Part shown: positions 9,252 through 19,675 of the stretch, one piece after another
Numbering within the stretch: the first letter of the stretch is position 1
Layout of the letters: the number at the start of each line of letters is the position of its first letter
From: CAYJHC01 sp964369465
GTDB taxonomy: Bacteria > Bacillota > Clostridia > Peptostreptococcales > Anaerovoracaceae
NCBI GenBank assembly: GCA_964369465.1
Contig: CAYJEX010000005.1
Location: forward strand, 1-64,000
DNA: 64,000 nt
Reading direction: 5' to 3'
Translations under genes and position numbers: made by a program
The notes under the pieces: model-generated
The model's database searches: none
Told to the model about the DNA's origin: nothing
The model's input: the letters and a program-made list of their open reading frames with translations, nothing else

Positions 9252-12200
9252 CTATGCAATTTCATCTTCCATTTTTAAAGAGTAAATTTTAGATATGCCC
9301 TTCTCAGGCATAGTTATCCCATACATAGCATCTGCATGTTCCATCGTAGCCTTTTGATGTGTAATAAGTGTAAATTGAACACTCTCAAACTTTCTCAAGT
9401 ATTTTGCAAATATATCTATATTCGAATCATCTAGGGCAGCTTCTACTTCATCCAAAACACAACAAGGCGTTGGCTTAGTTTTTAGCACAGCAAACATAAG
9501 TGCAATCGCCGTCATCGACTTCTCACCACCCGAAAGTAAGTTAATATGCTTTAGCTGCTTCCCTGGGGGCTGAGCATTTATTTCTATGGTAGCTTCCAAC
9601 GGATTATCTTCATTATCTATATTTATTGTCGCTGTTCCACCACCAAATAATTCTTTAAATGTTTCTTCAAAATTTACTGTAATTTTATCAAAGCTTTCCT
9701 TGAATCTAGAAGTAATTATCTTATCCATATCTTTAATTATCGCTTTTAATTCATCACTCGATCTAACAATATCATCTCTTTGCTCTGTCAAAAATGCATA
9801 TTTTTCACTTACTTTTTCATATTCTTCTATTGCTCCAACATTTACATCTCCTAGAGCTCTCATCCTATCTTTTATTTCTTTATTCTCTTTTGTCGATGTA
9901 GACATTACAAAATCATCACGCTTATAATCTAGCGCACCAGCATAAGAAACTTCGAATTCTTCCCATAGCTTATTATTCAAATTTTCAAGTTGTGTTTCCT
10001 GTTTCGCTAAACGCAAGCTTAGTTCATGTTTTTGATTCTGAAGCTTTTCTAATTCAAAATCCAACTCGTCTCTTATTTTGATTGTTTCCGTAAACGCAGA
10101 CATTTTTTCGGATTTTTCAGATGCCGTCTTCTGCATTTCGTTTTCTAATTTTTCTTTTTCTGCTTTAAATTTATTTATATTATCTTTGGAGCCTTCACTT
10201 GAAGTCAGATTTTTCTCTTTAAATAAATCTATTTCTGCTATTTCCTTTTCTTTTTCTTTTTTGTTCTTTTCTAAATTCAATATGGAATTTTGTACAATAT
10301 CTATTATAGAAATAATTTTATTTTTCTCCGATTCTTTTTGCGATAGTTCTATTCTAATCTTCGTTATTTCTTCACTGTTCTTCTCAATATCACTTTTATA
10401 TAAGTCTGATTTGGAAAGAAGCTTCTCAATTTCGCCTTCATTAGATTTGAATTCTTCTAGAAAATCTTTTGACTCTGATTCAATTCTGCTAATATCACGT
10501 GTCGAGTTCTCTTGTTCTTTTTCAATTTCTAAAAGTTCTCTATCCCATTTTTCCTTGACGTTATTGTAATCGCTCAAAGAATTCTTAAATATGCTTATTT
10601 CTTTTTCCTTCTCAAAAACATCCAACTCTAAAACTCTAAGATTATCTTTTATCTTCATACTATCAATAATCATATTTTCTAAAGCAGCTCTAGTTTCTTC
10701 TAATTTACTTTCACATAGTTTTTTTTGTTTGGAAACCGCATCTAACTCATCGTTCAATTTTACGACTTCAGCTCTTCTTTCCAAAATATTCGCAGACTTA
10801 TTTTTAAACTTCCCTCCTGTAATTGCCCCACCACTACTAATAACTTCTCCTTCCAATGTAACATATTTAATATATGCCTCTTTTTTTGCCATAGCAATAG
10901 CACTGTCCATATCCTCAGTTACAACAACATTCCCTAGCAAATGCTCCATTACATTTCTATATTTGGGATTAAAATCCACAACATCAACAGCATATCCACT
11001 AAATCCTTTTTCACTAGTCAAGTCTTTCTTTTCTCTCTTTTTTGGATTAATGCTTCCAATAGGCAAAAATGTAAGCCTACCTGCTTTATTTTGTTTTAAG
11101 TCTCTTATTGCTCTTTTTGCATCTTCATCGGTTTGGCATATTATATTTTGTAGGCTTCCTCCTAGAGCTGTTTCTAATGCGATTTCGAATCCAACAGGGA
11201 CATCTATCAATTCAGCAACAACACCCTCTATTCCCTGTCTTTTATCTTGCATTATATATTTAACTGCTGCAAAATAGCCCTCGTAATTACTCTCCATTTC
11301 TTCAATGGTTTTCTTTCTGGAGCTAAGTTGTCCATCTTTTATTCTTGCCTTCTCTAACTGACTTATTAGTTCTTTTTCAAGTTCCTGTGATTTTTGGATT
11401 CCCTTTGAAAATTCTGTATTTTCCGTTTCTAATTTTTTCAGTTTAGCTAATTCTACGGTTAAGCCTTCTTCTAAATCTTTCAACAGGGTTTCTGTGCTTT
11501 TTAGGTTATTTCCACCCGTCTCCAGTTCATCTAATATCTGGATTTTTCTTTTTTCCAAAGTTTCACACAAACTAACCAATCCTGCTTTTTCATTATTTCT
11601 TGATGAAATTTCTTTTTGTATATCAAATATACGTCCTTTTCTTTCTTCTACTTCTTTATTTACTTTTTGATTAGCATTTTGCAATTCCAGATAATCTTTA
11701 TTTTCTTTTTCTAAACAACTCTTAAGCGCTCTTAGTTTTTCATCAACTTCAGTTATTGAATTATTCTCTTTGATTGAGTTTTCGCTTTCTCTTGCAAGAT
11801 TTACATCAATTTCCCCTATTTCTTTTTGTAGTCTACATTTATCTTTTTCTCTTGCTTGAAGTCTTTCCTTATTAACCTCGTTTTCACTTTCTAGTTCATT
11901 TATGTTTTTTATAGCCTCTAACATTTTTTCTTTAGCTTCTTCACCTTGTCTTTCAAGCTCTTCTGTAACCTTCGCAAGAAGATTTTTTTCTTCATCCAAT
12001 TTGTTTTTCTTTTTTTTCTTCTCATCAATATCCGATTCAAACATCGCAATATCATCCTTAAATATGGAATTCCTATTTTGTAGTGCTTCCATGTTTTTTA
12101 AGGTAATGTTTATTTCTAATTCTTTGTATCTTTCTCTTAATTTTACAAATTCCTTAGCTTTCTCGCTATCTTCTTTAAGGCCATCAATTCTGCCTTCAAT

Positions 12201-12791
12201 TTCTCCAATAATATCATTTACTCTATCTAAATTAATACTAGTAGATTTCAATTTAGATTCTGTCTGGGCTTTCTTGCTTCTATACATTACTACACCCGCA
12301 GTTTCTTCAAATATTTCTCTAATGCTATCACTTTTATTGCTTACGATGTCTGAAATTTTTCCTTGACCAATAAGGGAATATCCATCGACCCCTATCCCAG
12401 TGTCCATAAATAGTTCTCTTATATCTTTCATTCTGCAAGGACTATTATTTATTGCGTACTCACTTTCCCCTGACCTATACATCCTTCTTGTAACAGCTAC
12501 TTCATTATAATCGATAGGAAGCAAGGCTTGACTATTATCAATTACTAACGTAACCTCTGCCATGCCTCTAGACTTTCTACCTGTAGTCCCTGCAAAAATA
12601 ACATCTTCCATTTTGCCGCCTCTTAAAGTCTTTGCGCTTTGCTCTCCTAGTACCCATCTAATCGCATCACTTATATTGCTTTTTCCACTTCCATTTGGTC
12701 CAACAACACAAGTTATCCCCTTATCAAATTCAATGATTGCAGGATCCGCAAATGATTTGAAACCATGCATTTCTATTCTTTTAAAATACAT
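9252..12791 (-). CDS. smc: Chromosome segregation ATPase SMC
   Basis: The core of the bacterial condensin that, with ScpA and ScpB, compacts and resolves replicated chromosomes. The 1179-residue protein has an N-terminal ATPase head with Walker A GPNGSGKSNISDAI near residue 32 and a long coiled coil. A hinge at roughly 500-660 contains GVVAELIDVP and LETALGGSLQNIICQT. A second coiled coil is followed by a C-terminal head with the signature LLSGGEKSMTAIAL and Walker B CCVLDEVEAALDD. Length is standard. The rnc stop lies 4 bases before the ATG at 12791, so the two genes are closely coupled. Its partners scpA and scpB are at 51598-52947. Confidence 0.98.
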   Translation of the reverse strand: MYFKRIEMHGFKSFADPAIIEFDKGITCVVGPNGSGKSNISDAIRWVLGEQSAKTLRGGKMEDVIFAGTTGRKSRGMAEVTLVIDNSQALLPIDYNEVAVTRRMYRSGESEYAINNSPCRMKDIRELFMDTGIGVDGYSLIGQGKISDIVSNKSDSIREIFEETAGVVMYRSKKAQTESKLKSTSINLDRVNDIIGEIEGRIDGLKEDSEKAKEFVKLRERYKELEINITLKNMEALQNRNSIFKDDIAMFESDIDEKKKKKNKLDEEKNLLAKVTEELERQGEEAKEKMLEAIKNINELESENEVNKERLQAREKDKCRLQKEIGEIDVNLARESENSIKENNSITEVDEKLRALKSCLEKENKDYLELQNANQKVNKEVEERKGRIFDIQKEISSRNNEKAGLVSLCETLEKRKIQILDELETGGNNLKSTETLLKDLEEGLTVELAKLKKLETENTEFSKGIQKSQELEKELISQLEKARIKDGQLSSRKKTIEEMESNYEGYFAAVKYIMQDKRQGIEGVVAELIDVPVGFEIALETALGGSLQNIICQTDEDAKRAIRDLKQNKAGRLTFLPIGSINPKKREKKDLTSEKGFSGYAVDVVDFNPKYRNVMEHLLGNVVVTEDMDSAIAMAKKEAYIKYVTLEGEVISSGGAITGGKFKNKSANILERRAEVVKLNDELDAVSKQKKLCESKLEETRAALENMIIDSMKIKDNLRVLELDVFEKEKEISIFKNSLSDYNNVKEKWDRELLEIEKEQENSTRDISRIESESKDFLEEFKSNEGEIEKLLSKSDLYKSDIEKNSEEITKIRIELSQKESEKNKIISIIDIVQNSILNLEKNKKEKEKEIAEIDLFKEKNLTSSEGSKDNINKFKAEKEKLENEMQKTASEKSEKMSAFTETIKIRDELDFELEKLQNQKHELSLRLAKQETQLENLNNKLWEEFEVSYAGALDYKRDDFVMSTSTKENKEIKDRMRALGDVNVGAIEEYEKVSEKYAFLTEQRDDIVRSSDELKAIIKDMDKIITSRFKESFDKITVNFEETFKELFGGGTATINIDNEDNPLEATIEINAQPPGKQLKHINLLSGGEKSMTAIALMFAVLKTKPTPCCVLDEVEAALDDSNIDIFAKYLRKFESVQFTLITHQKATMEHADAMYGITMPEKGISKIYSLKMEDEIA

Positions 12792-12795
12792 TCAA

Positions 12796-13527
12796 TTACC
12801 TTTCTTCCAAAGCCATTTTAGCAGCTTCTTGTTCTGCTTCCTTTTTGCTTTTACCTATGCCAACGCCAGCCACCATATCCCCTATTTTCAATACTACTTC
12901 GAAAATCTTTTTGTGATCTGGTCCATCCTCTTTAGTTACTATATATTTAATATCATTTGTTGTAATGGGTTCTCCAAACAATTTATCTTTATATTTCACG
13001 TTTCCTTGAACTTTTTCTTGAAATGAGCTCTTATAATCTCTATTCTCATTTTGAGTTTGCAAAATATCATTAATTGTTTTTTTAAATATATTCAATACAA
13101 TATTTCGTGTGTTTTCATAATTGCTATCTAAAAAAATCGCTCCTATTACCGCTTCCATCCCATCTGCAATTATTGCTTTTTTTTTCCTTCCCCCACTGTT
13201 TTCCTCACCTTTTGTAAGCCAAACTAAATCTCCTATGCCCATATCTTTCCCAATTTTTTCTAGTGCATTCTCACAAACTATTCTTGATCTAGTTTTTGTC
13301 AAAAATCCTTCATCGCGCTCAGGAAACATTCTATACAGCTCTTCGCCAATTATTGCATCAAATATTGCATCTCCTAAAAATTCTAGTCTTTGATTACTAT
13401 CAACCTTTTGGCCAACTTCTTTTTTTTCGTTTTCTACAGAAGCATGCGTTAAAGCCACTTTCAACAAACTCAAATCCTTAAATGAATATCCAATCTTTTT
13501 TTCTAACATTATAAATTCGTTTTTCAT
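12796..13527 (-). CDS. rnc: Ribonuclease III
   Basis: A double-stranded-RNA endonuclease that processes rRNA precursors and structured RNAs. The 243-residue form has the catalytic signature NQRLEFLGDAIFDAIIGEEL with the metal-binding Glu and Asp, and a C-terminal dsRNA-binding domain ending in GIGKSKKEAEQEAAKMAL. I take ATG 13527 (MKNEFIMLEKKIGYSF) because TTTGAGAAA lies upstream and this matches usual family length. The frame extends to a GTG at 13563, and ATG 13509 is another option. It is the first gene of the rnc-smc-ftsY cluster. Confidence 0.95.
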   Translation of the reverse strand: MKNEFIMLEKKIGYSFKDLSLLKVALTHASVENEKKEVGQKVDSNQRLEFLGDAIFDAIIGEELYRMFPERDEGFLTKTRSRIVCENALEKIGKDMGIGDLVWLTKGEENSGGRKKKAIIADGMEAVIGAIFLDSNYENTRNIVLNIFKKTINDILQTQNENRDYKSSFQEKVQGNVKYKDKLFGEPITTNDIKYIVTKEDGPDHKKIFEVVLKIGDMVAGVGIGKSKKEAEQEAAKMALEER

Positions 13528-13603
13528 TATTATTTTTCTCAAATTGTACATATCCGCATCCACTTTGAACTTCAGGACACATTTTTATATTATCTTCTTA
13601 TAA

Positions 13604-14629
13604 TTATTCAGTAATATTATTTTCAATTCTTTCTATTTCAATAACTGAGTCTTCTATTGTTTTAACTACATTTCCTTCAACAAATGGAATTGCTCTTAGA
13701 ATTGCATTTTTAACTGAGTTACCATTAGATGATCCATGCATTTTTACTAACGCCCCTTTAACTCCTAAAATCGGAGCTCCGCCATATTCAGAATAATCAA
13801 ATTCTTGTTTTATTTCTTTCATTTTATTAAGCAAAAACATTGCACCTATTTTTGCCTTTACACCTGCTGTAAATTTTTCTTTAAGCAAACCTGAGATTTT
13901 AAGTGCCAATCCTTCTGTAAGTTTTAATATTACATTTCCTACAAAACCATCACAGACTATAACATCACAAGCTCCGTTAGGCAATTCTCTTGCTTCTACA
14001 TTTCCCACAAAATTAATATCAGCTTTGCTTAAAAGCTGGTATGCTTCTTTTGTAAGCGAGTTTCCTTTTTTTTCCTCTACTCCTACATTAACTAATCCAA
14101 TTTTAGGTTCATCTATTTTCATTACTTTGCTCATATAAATATTGCCCATCATAGCAAATTCTAGCAAGTTGTTTGGATTACACTCTGCATTTGCCCCTGC
14201 ATCGATTAACAGGGCTGCTTTATTTTTTCCTAAAATCGGGTATACACTTCCTATCGCTGGTCTATCTATTCCTGGTATTCTTCCTAGAATAAATAATCCA
14301 GCGGCCATAATTGCTCCAGTATTCCCTGCTGAAATAAACAAATCCCCCTTGCCTTCTTTCACCATATTTAGTCCAACAACAACCGAAGAATCTTTCTTTG
14401 TCCTTACCGCCTTAACAGGAGCATCCTCATTCTCTATTTTCTGACTTGCATGAATAACCGAAATGTTTTTTCCCTTAAATTCTAGAGCATTCAATTCAGC
14501 GTTGATTTCATCTTCGTTTCCAATAATAATTATTTCATGATCTCCGATATCATTTGCAACTAAGACAGCCCCTTCTACTGTAGACTTTGGAGCATTATCT
14601 CCACCATTTCCATCTAAAATTATTTTCAT
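13604..14629 (-). CDS. plsX: Phosphate acyltransferase PlsX
   Basis: Converts acyl-ACP to acyl-phosphate, the donor for PlsY. The 341-residue protein starts MKIILDGNGGDNAPKSTVEG, the family's phosphate-binding N-terminus (usually MDAMGGD; here DGNGGD). It continues with GNTGAIMAAG, DAGANAECNP, CDGFVGNVILK and a C-terminal YGGAPILGVKG. AAGGAG precedes ATG at 14629. The usual Firmicutes neighbours fapR, fabD and acpP are not here: rnc follows directly downstream, so if acpP exists it lies elsewhere. A lipid kinase gene ends 13 bases upstream, giving a small lipid-related pair. Confidence 0.96.
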   Translation of the reverse strand: MKIILDGNGGDNAPKSTVEGAVLVANDIGDHEIIIIGNEDEINAELNALEFKGKNISVIHASQKIENEDAPVKAVRTKKDSSVVVGLNMVKEGKGDLFISAGNTGAIMAAGLFILGRIPGIDRPAIGSVYPILGKNKAALLIDAGANAECNPNNLLEFAMMGNIYMSKVMKIDEPKIGLVNVGVEEKKGNSLTKEAYQLLSKADINFVGNVEARELPNGACDVIVCDGFVGNVILKLTEGLALKISGLLKEKFTAGVKAKIGAMFLLNKMKEIKQEFDYSEYGGAPILGVKGALVKMHGSSNGNSVKNAILRAIPFVEGNVVKTIEDSVIEIERIENNITE

Positions 14630-14642
14630 ATCATTCTCCTTA

Positions 14643-15545
14643 TCATCCAAATATTTCCTCTGTATAAATTTGTAATCGGTTACGCAAAACAGAGAAGTTC
14701 AGTGGTAATTTTTTACCTTTTTCTCCATCTATATCTGTTGAGATATGAACAGGAGACTCTATAATTAGTTCATCCGTACTAAAAGTTAAAATTTTCTTGT
14801 TATCTAAATGTGTGCCATTCAAAAGACTAACAAAAAGTGTTCCCATGTCTAATATGTTCATTTTTCTAAAAAGAACTACATCAAGTTTTCCATCATTAAT
14901 ATATGAGTCTGGAGCAATATTCTTAAATCCGCCTGCTGATTCTCCATTCATTACCACCATGAAAAACATTTCCTCTTCATACGTTTTTTCAGGCGTTATT
15001 AGTTTTACAGGGACTGGCTTTATCACAGGCAAATCCAGCGCTCCTCTCAAGTAATAAGCTAAAACACCCAATGAATTCTTCAAGTGAACATCAGTCTTTT
15101 GACTCACATCTACTAACATCCCCAATGCTGTAACATTAATAAAACATTTATCGTTTACTTTACCTACATCAGCGTAGCTTAATTTATCTCCTAAGGCAAT
15201 TTCAATCATCTTATCTATATCCGATGGAATTTCAAAATATCTTGCAAAATCATTTGCAGTTCCCGACGGAAAGATTGCAATTGGCAACTCAATATTGTGT
15301 TTTATTATTGCATTCACACATATATTAATCGTGCCATCTCCTCCTGCAATAATTATTTGTCTATATTGGCTTTGATCTATTTTTGAAAGAATGTCATTTA
15401 CAACATTCCCCCTTGTTCCTCTTACAGGAATAATTTGCAACCCATTTTGCTGGAATTTAGTTATTATCACATCTAAATTGTCTCTAATAAATCCATTCCC
15501 TGCTACTGGATTATAAATAAAAAGTACATTTTTTTTCTTTTCCAT
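14643..15545 (-). CDS. Diacylglycerol/lipid kinase family protein (YegS/DgkB-like)
   Basis: A soluble lipid kinase of the DAGK catalytic family, probably phosphorylating diacylglycerol or a related lipid so that it can re-enter phospholipid synthesis. The 300-residue protein has FIYNPVAGNG near the N-terminus, the nucleotide-binding GGDGTINICVNAI and FPSGTANDFARYF, all diagnostic for the fold. GGAG sits six bases before ATG 15545. The frame extends upstream to 15584 but without a ribosome site. Adjacent to plsX, which supports a lipid role. Exact substrate (diacylglycerol, undecaprenol, sphingoid base) cannot be read from sequence. Confidence 0.88.
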   Translation of the reverse strand: MEKKKNVLFIYNPVAGNGFIRDNLDVIITKFQQNGLQIIPVRGTRGNVVNDILSKIDQSQYRQIIIAGGDGTINICVNAIIKHNIELPIAIFPSGTANDFARYFEIPSDIDKMIEIALGDKLSYADVGKVNDKCFINVTALGMLVDVSQKTDVHLKNSLGVLAYYLRGALDLPVIKPVPVKLITPEKTYEEEMFFMVVMNGESAGGFKNIAPDSYINDGKLDVVLFRKMNILDMGTLFVSLLNGTHLDNKKILTFSTDELIIESPVHISTDIDGEKGKKLPLNFSVLRNRLQIYTEEIFG

Positions 15546-15626
15546 ATACAACTCCAAAAACATTATACATTCAGACCATTCCAATAAAATATAGTGCTTT
15601 AAACGATCTATATTATTGAATTAAAG

Positions 15627-16934
15627 TTATTTTTTAATCTTTGTTAGCATTTCACCTATGAAGTACAAAGACCCTGTAACCAGAAAATATTCATTTTCAC
15701 TAGCATACGCTTTTTCAGTATTAGTGTTTCTGATGCTTTCAATTACTTCGTCAGCTTCACAAACTTCAATTGATAATTCCGAAGATATTTTTAGCAGTTC
15801 TTCTTTCAAGCTATATGGATTCATCCCTCCAGGATACTTCATCTCTACAAGAAAAAATTTGCTCCCTAAATCAGCAATAGCTTCAAGCACATCCTTATTG
15901 GCCTTCCCCTCTAAAATCGACATAATCAAAATCGGTTTTTTGTTAGGAAACATATAATCAACATTTTCCTTTAATTTCTTAAATGCTGCCAGATTATGTG
16001 CACCGTCTAAAACGACCGGTATATCTCCCTCAATTATTTCAAGCCTTCCCTTGTTTCTTGTCTTATTCAATCCTTCATAAACTGCGTCTCTATGAACTTT
16101 TATTATACCATTTTTTCGCAGAAATTCAATACAAGACAACGCAGTCACTGCGTTATCCACTTGATGTCTACCTGGCAAAGAGACTCTAACTGCGTCATAG
16201 TTCGTGTCAAATATTTTTGTGGAAAACACAGTCCCATTTTTATCTGCCTGTTCAATTCTATTTTTTAACTTCGACAAGTCATATAAAGTAGACCCCGCAC
16301 TGTATGCTTTCTTTGCAATTTCTTTTTTTGCCTCTTCCTCATTCACGTTAATAATTATTGGGGCTCCTTTTTTTATTATTCCTGCTTTTTCTCGTGCAAT
16401 TTCAGCAAGCGTATTACCCAATCTGTCCATATGGTCGTATGAAATAGATGTGATAGCAGTTATCAAAGGTTCCTTAATTATATTAGTAGAATCTCCTAAC
16501 CCTCCAAGTCCTACTTCTAAGACAACAAAATCAAGCCCCATTCTTTCAAAATATAAAAGTGCAATCACAGTAACGATTTCAAACTCTGTTGGTTGGTCTT
16601 CGCTCTTTTCTGAATATTCATTTGCAATATCGATAACAACGCTCCCTAACTCCTCTAACATCTCTATCGAAATCTCTTCACCATTTGCTTCTATTCTCTC
16701 TGTAAAGTTTTCAATAAATGGCGATGTAAACAATCCCACTTTGTATCCATTTTCAATCAAAACATTATAAATAAATCTACATGTAGATCCTTTTCCATTT
16801 GTTCCCGCTATATGAATTACCCTCAGATTTTTTTCAGGATTTCCTAACATTTCCAGAAGCTTTTCCATTCTCTCAAGGCCTAGCTTACTACCAAATTTGT
16901 TAAATTCTGCAATTCTATCCAAAATATCAGACAT
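15627..16934 (-). CDS. folC: Folylpolyglutamate synthase / dihydrofolate synthase FolC
   Basis: An ATP-dependent Mur-ligase-like enzyme that adds glutamate to folates (and possibly to dihydropteroate). The 435-residue protein has the P-loop HIAGTNGKGSTCRFI near residue 53, the folate-binding loop TSPFIENFTERI, and the central SYDHMDRLGNTLAEIAREKAG. The C-terminal domain begins around LDGAHN. GGAG precedes ATG 16934. The start lies 8 bases inside the end of valS, so the genes are co-transcribed and probably coupled. The valS-folC order is common in Firmicutes, so folC probably shares the valine T-box control. Confidence 0.95.
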   Translation of the reverse strand: MSDILDRIAEFNKFGSKLGLERMEKLLEMLGNPEKNLRVIHIAGTNGKGSTCRFIYNVLIENGYKVGLFTSPFIENFTERIEANGEEISIEMLEELGSVVIDIANEYSEKSEDQPTEFEIVTVIALLYFERMGLDFVVLEVGLGGLGDSTNIIKEPLITAITSISYDHMDRLGNTLAEIAREKAGIIKKGAPIIINVNEEEAKKEIAKKAYSAGSTLYDLSKLKNRIEQADKNGTVFSTKIFDTNYDAVRVSLPGRHQVDNAVTALSCIEFLRKNGIIKVHRDAVYEGLNKTRNKGRLEIIEGDIPVVLDGAHNLAAFKKLKENVDYMFPNKKPILIMSILEGKANKDVLEAIADLGSKFFLVEMKYPGGMNPYSLKEELLKISSELSIEVCEADEVIESIRNTNTEKAYASENEYFLVTGSLYFIGEMLTKIKK

Positions 16935-19638
16935 TACTTTTCTCCAAAACCAACAAGCGCTCCTCAACTTTTGTGAGCATCTCCTTGTATCTCATCATTT
17001 TTTCTTTTTCCTCTTCCACAACTTTTTCTGGCGCTTTACTAATGAACCCTTGATTGCTTAACTTTCCCTCTACTCTCTTAACTTCTGCTAGTAATTTTTC
17101 CTTTTCCTTTTGAAGCCTTTTTATTTCTGCATCAATGTCTAAAAGTTCTTCCAAAGGAATAAATATTTCTGCTCCATCTACAACTGTCGAAGACAATTCC
17201 TTTTGTAAATCATTCTTATCATAGATATATTTTATTTCATTTATATTTGCAAGTTTTTTAATATATCTTTCAGCCCCTATCGCCGCTCCTTCAACTCTTT
17301 TTTCCGGCAAAATAAACGCATTGAGAGCTTTGCTTGGAGGAGCTTCTGCCTCAGCTCTTATATTTCTTATCGCTTTAATTGTTTCCATTGCAAATTCCAA
17401 ATTTGACACTTCCACTTCAAATAATTCCTCGTCAGAAAACTGAGGCCAAGTAGCATTTATCAACAATTCTTCCCCCTTATATTTTGGAAGATATCCCCAT
17501 ATTTCTTCAGTAATAAAAGGCATATAAGGATGCAATAGTTTAAGCATATCTTTTAGTGACTTTGTCAAAATATACCTAGCAATCTCTTTTTCCTCTTCAT
17601 CCGAACCATAAAGCCTACCCTTTACAATTTCAATATACCAATCACAATACTCATTCCAAATAAGTTCGTATATTTTTTGGCTTGCAAGGCCCAAGTCAAA
17701 TTTTTCCATAGCTTTTGTTACATATTTCGACGTCTCGTTTACCCTAGCTAATATCCATTTATCCTCATCTGCGAGTTTTTCTTTCCCCATCAAAGTAATG
17801 TTTCCAAACTCATCATACAAGTCATTCTCTCCCATTTCAAAAAAGTTTCCATCTTCGTCTTGGAGGTTCATTATTACAAATCTAGAAGCATTCCATAGTT
17901 TATTTGCAAAATTCCTTGACGACTCAAGTTTATCTTCTTTAAATCTCATATCGTTCCCAGAAGTCGTTCCAGTTACTAGCATGAATCTAAGTGCATCAGC
18001 ACCGAAATCATTTATTACTTCTAACGGGTCTATTCCATTCCCTAATGATTTACTCATTTTTCTTCCTTCTGAGTCACGAACTAAACCATGTACATATACA
18101 TATTTGAATGGAACTTCATTTGTTACATACAATGCCGAAAAAACCATTCTAACTACCCAAAAGAAAATGATATCATATCCAGTTACCAAAACATCAGTAG
18201 GATAAAAGTAATTCAAGTCCTTAGTTTTTTCTGGCCATCCCAAAGTTGAAAAAGGCCATAACGCAGAAGAAAACCATGTGTCTAAAACATCCTCATCTTG
18301 CCTTGTATCCGCACCACATAATGGACATTTATGTATAGGATTTTCTGATACATGAATTTCATTACAAGAATCGCAATAATAAGCTGGTATCCTGTGCCCC
18401 CACCAAAGCTGTCTTGATATACACCAATCTCTTATTTCTTCTAACCAATTTAAGTATATTTTCTCAAATCTTTCTGGAACGTGCAGAAGCTTTCCTTCTT
18501 TTGCAACTTTAATTGCTGGTTCAGCAAGTTTTTGCATAGAAACAAACCATTGGTCTGAAAGCATTGGTTCAACTACTGTATCACATCTATAACATCCTCC
18601 AGATGATATAGTATTTTCTTCAATTTTAATCATGTGACCTGCCGCTTCAAGATCTTTTATCCATTGTTCTCTACATTCGTACCTTGTCATTCCCTCATAC
18701 TTTCCTGCAAGGTTTGTCATTTTTGCATCAAAATCAATACAAACAGGTTTCTCAAGTTTGTTTCTTTGTCCAACTTCAAAATCATTTGGATCATGAGCTG
18801 GCGTAATTTTTACTGCACCTGTACCTTTTTCTGGATCTGGATAAATATCTGCTATAATAGGTATTTCTTTATCCGTTAAAGGTATTCTAACTTTTTTGCC
18901 TACCATCTGCGTATATCTTTCGTCATTAGGGTTAACCGCAATAGCTACATCTGCAAACATAGTTTCTGGTCTACTTGTTGCGACAGTAATACTTCCATTT
19001 CCATCTATTTCATCGTATCTAAAGTACCAATGTTTCCCAGCTTTCTCTTCATGCTCCACTTCTGCATCACTTAATGATGTTCCACAAGTAGGACACCAAT
19101 TTATAAGCCTATTCCCCCTATATATGTATCCTTTCTCGTAAAGATCTACAAAAAGTTTAATAACAGCTTTGCTACAGCCATCGTCCATAGTAAATCTTTC
19201 TCTACTCCAGTCACATGAATCTCCAAGCTTTCTACATTGCTCAGTTATTTTACCACCATAGACTTCCTTCCACTCCCATGCTCTTTTCAAGAACTCCTCT
19301 CTTCCTAGATCTTCTTTCTCAAGTCCTTCGTCTTGTCTAATTTTTTCAACTACTTTTACTTCAGTAGCAATACTTGCATGATCCGAACCAGGAACCCAAA
19401 GAGCCGAGTATCCTTGCAATCTTTTCCATCTAGTAAGTACATCTTGGAGTGTTTGATCTAATGCATGCCCCATATGTAATTGCCCCGTGATATTAGGCGG
19501 CGGCATAACAATTGTAAAAGGTTTTTTTCTTTCATCTACATGCGCTTTAAAGTATCCACCTTCTTCCCACATTTTGTATGTTCTATCCTCGAAATCATGT
19601 GGATTATAGTTTTTTGATAAGTTGCGTTTTTTCTCCAT
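16927..19638 (-). CDS. valS: Valyl-tRNA synthetase
   Basis: Charges tRNA-Val and edits misactivated threonine. The 903-residue class-I synthetase has the HIGH-type signature PPPNITGQLHMGHALDQTL, the editing (CP1) domain with TSRPETMFADVAIAVNP, and KMSKSLGNGIDPLEV. A C-terminal coiled coil begins at DIDAEIKRLQKEKEKL. GGGAG precedes ATG 19638; the frame continues ten codons upstream, but the start chosen fits the ribosome site. It is preceded by a T-box leader, so its expression should rise when tRNA-Val is uncharged. Confidence 0.98.
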   Translation of the reverse strand: MEKKRNLSKNYNPHDFEDRTYKMWEEGGYFKAHVDERKKPFTIVMPPPNITGQLHMGHALDQTLQDVLTRWKRLQGYSALWVPGSDHASIATEVKVVEKIRQDEGLEKEDLGREEFLKRAWEWKEVYGGKITEQCRKLGDSCDWSRERFTMDDGCSKAVIKLFVDLYEKGYIYRGNRLINWCPTCGTSLSDAEVEHEEKAGKHWYFRYDEIDGNGSITVATSRPETMFADVAIAVNPNDERYTQMVGKKVRIPLTDKEIPIIADIYPDPEKGTGAVKITPAHDPNDFEVGQRNKLEKPVCIDFDAKMTNLAGKYEGMTRYECREQWIKDLEAAGHMIKIEENTISSGGCYRCDTVVEPMLSDQWFVSMQKLAEPAIKVAKEGKLLHVPERFEKIYLNWLEEIRDWCISRQLWWGHRIPAYYCDSCNEIHVSENPIHKCPLCGADTRQDEDVLDTWFSSALWPFSTLGWPEKTKDLNYFYPTDVLVTGYDIIFFWVVRMVFSALYVTNEVPFKYVYVHGLVRDSEGRKMSKSLGNGIDPLEVINDFGADALRFMLVTGTTSGNDMRFKEDKLESSRNFANKLWNASRFVIMNLQDEDGNFFEMGENDLYDEFGNITLMGKEKLADEDKWILARVNETSKYVTKAMEKFDLGLASQKIYELIWNEYCDWYIEIVKGRLYGSDEEEKEIARYILTKSLKDMLKLLHPYMPFITEEIWGYLPKYKGEELLINATWPQFSDEELFEVEVSNLEFAMETIKAIRNIRAEAEAPPSKALNAFILPEKRVEGAAIGAERYIKKLANINEIKYIYDKNDLQKELSSTVVDGAEIFIPLEELLDIDAEIKRLQKEKEKLLAEVKRVEGKLSNQGFISKAPEKVVEEEKEKMMRYKEMLTKVEERLLVLEKSNV

Positions 19639-19675
19639 ATTTTTCTCCCTATTACATTTTATTTTCATAATTTTC

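Noticed and set aside
8597..9292. A 231-residue antisense open frame opposite ftsY
   Set aside because: It lies opposite a conserved gene, has no ribosome site and reads as a low-complexity Ser/Phe/Ile-rich shadow, as do similar frames opposite smc and rnr.
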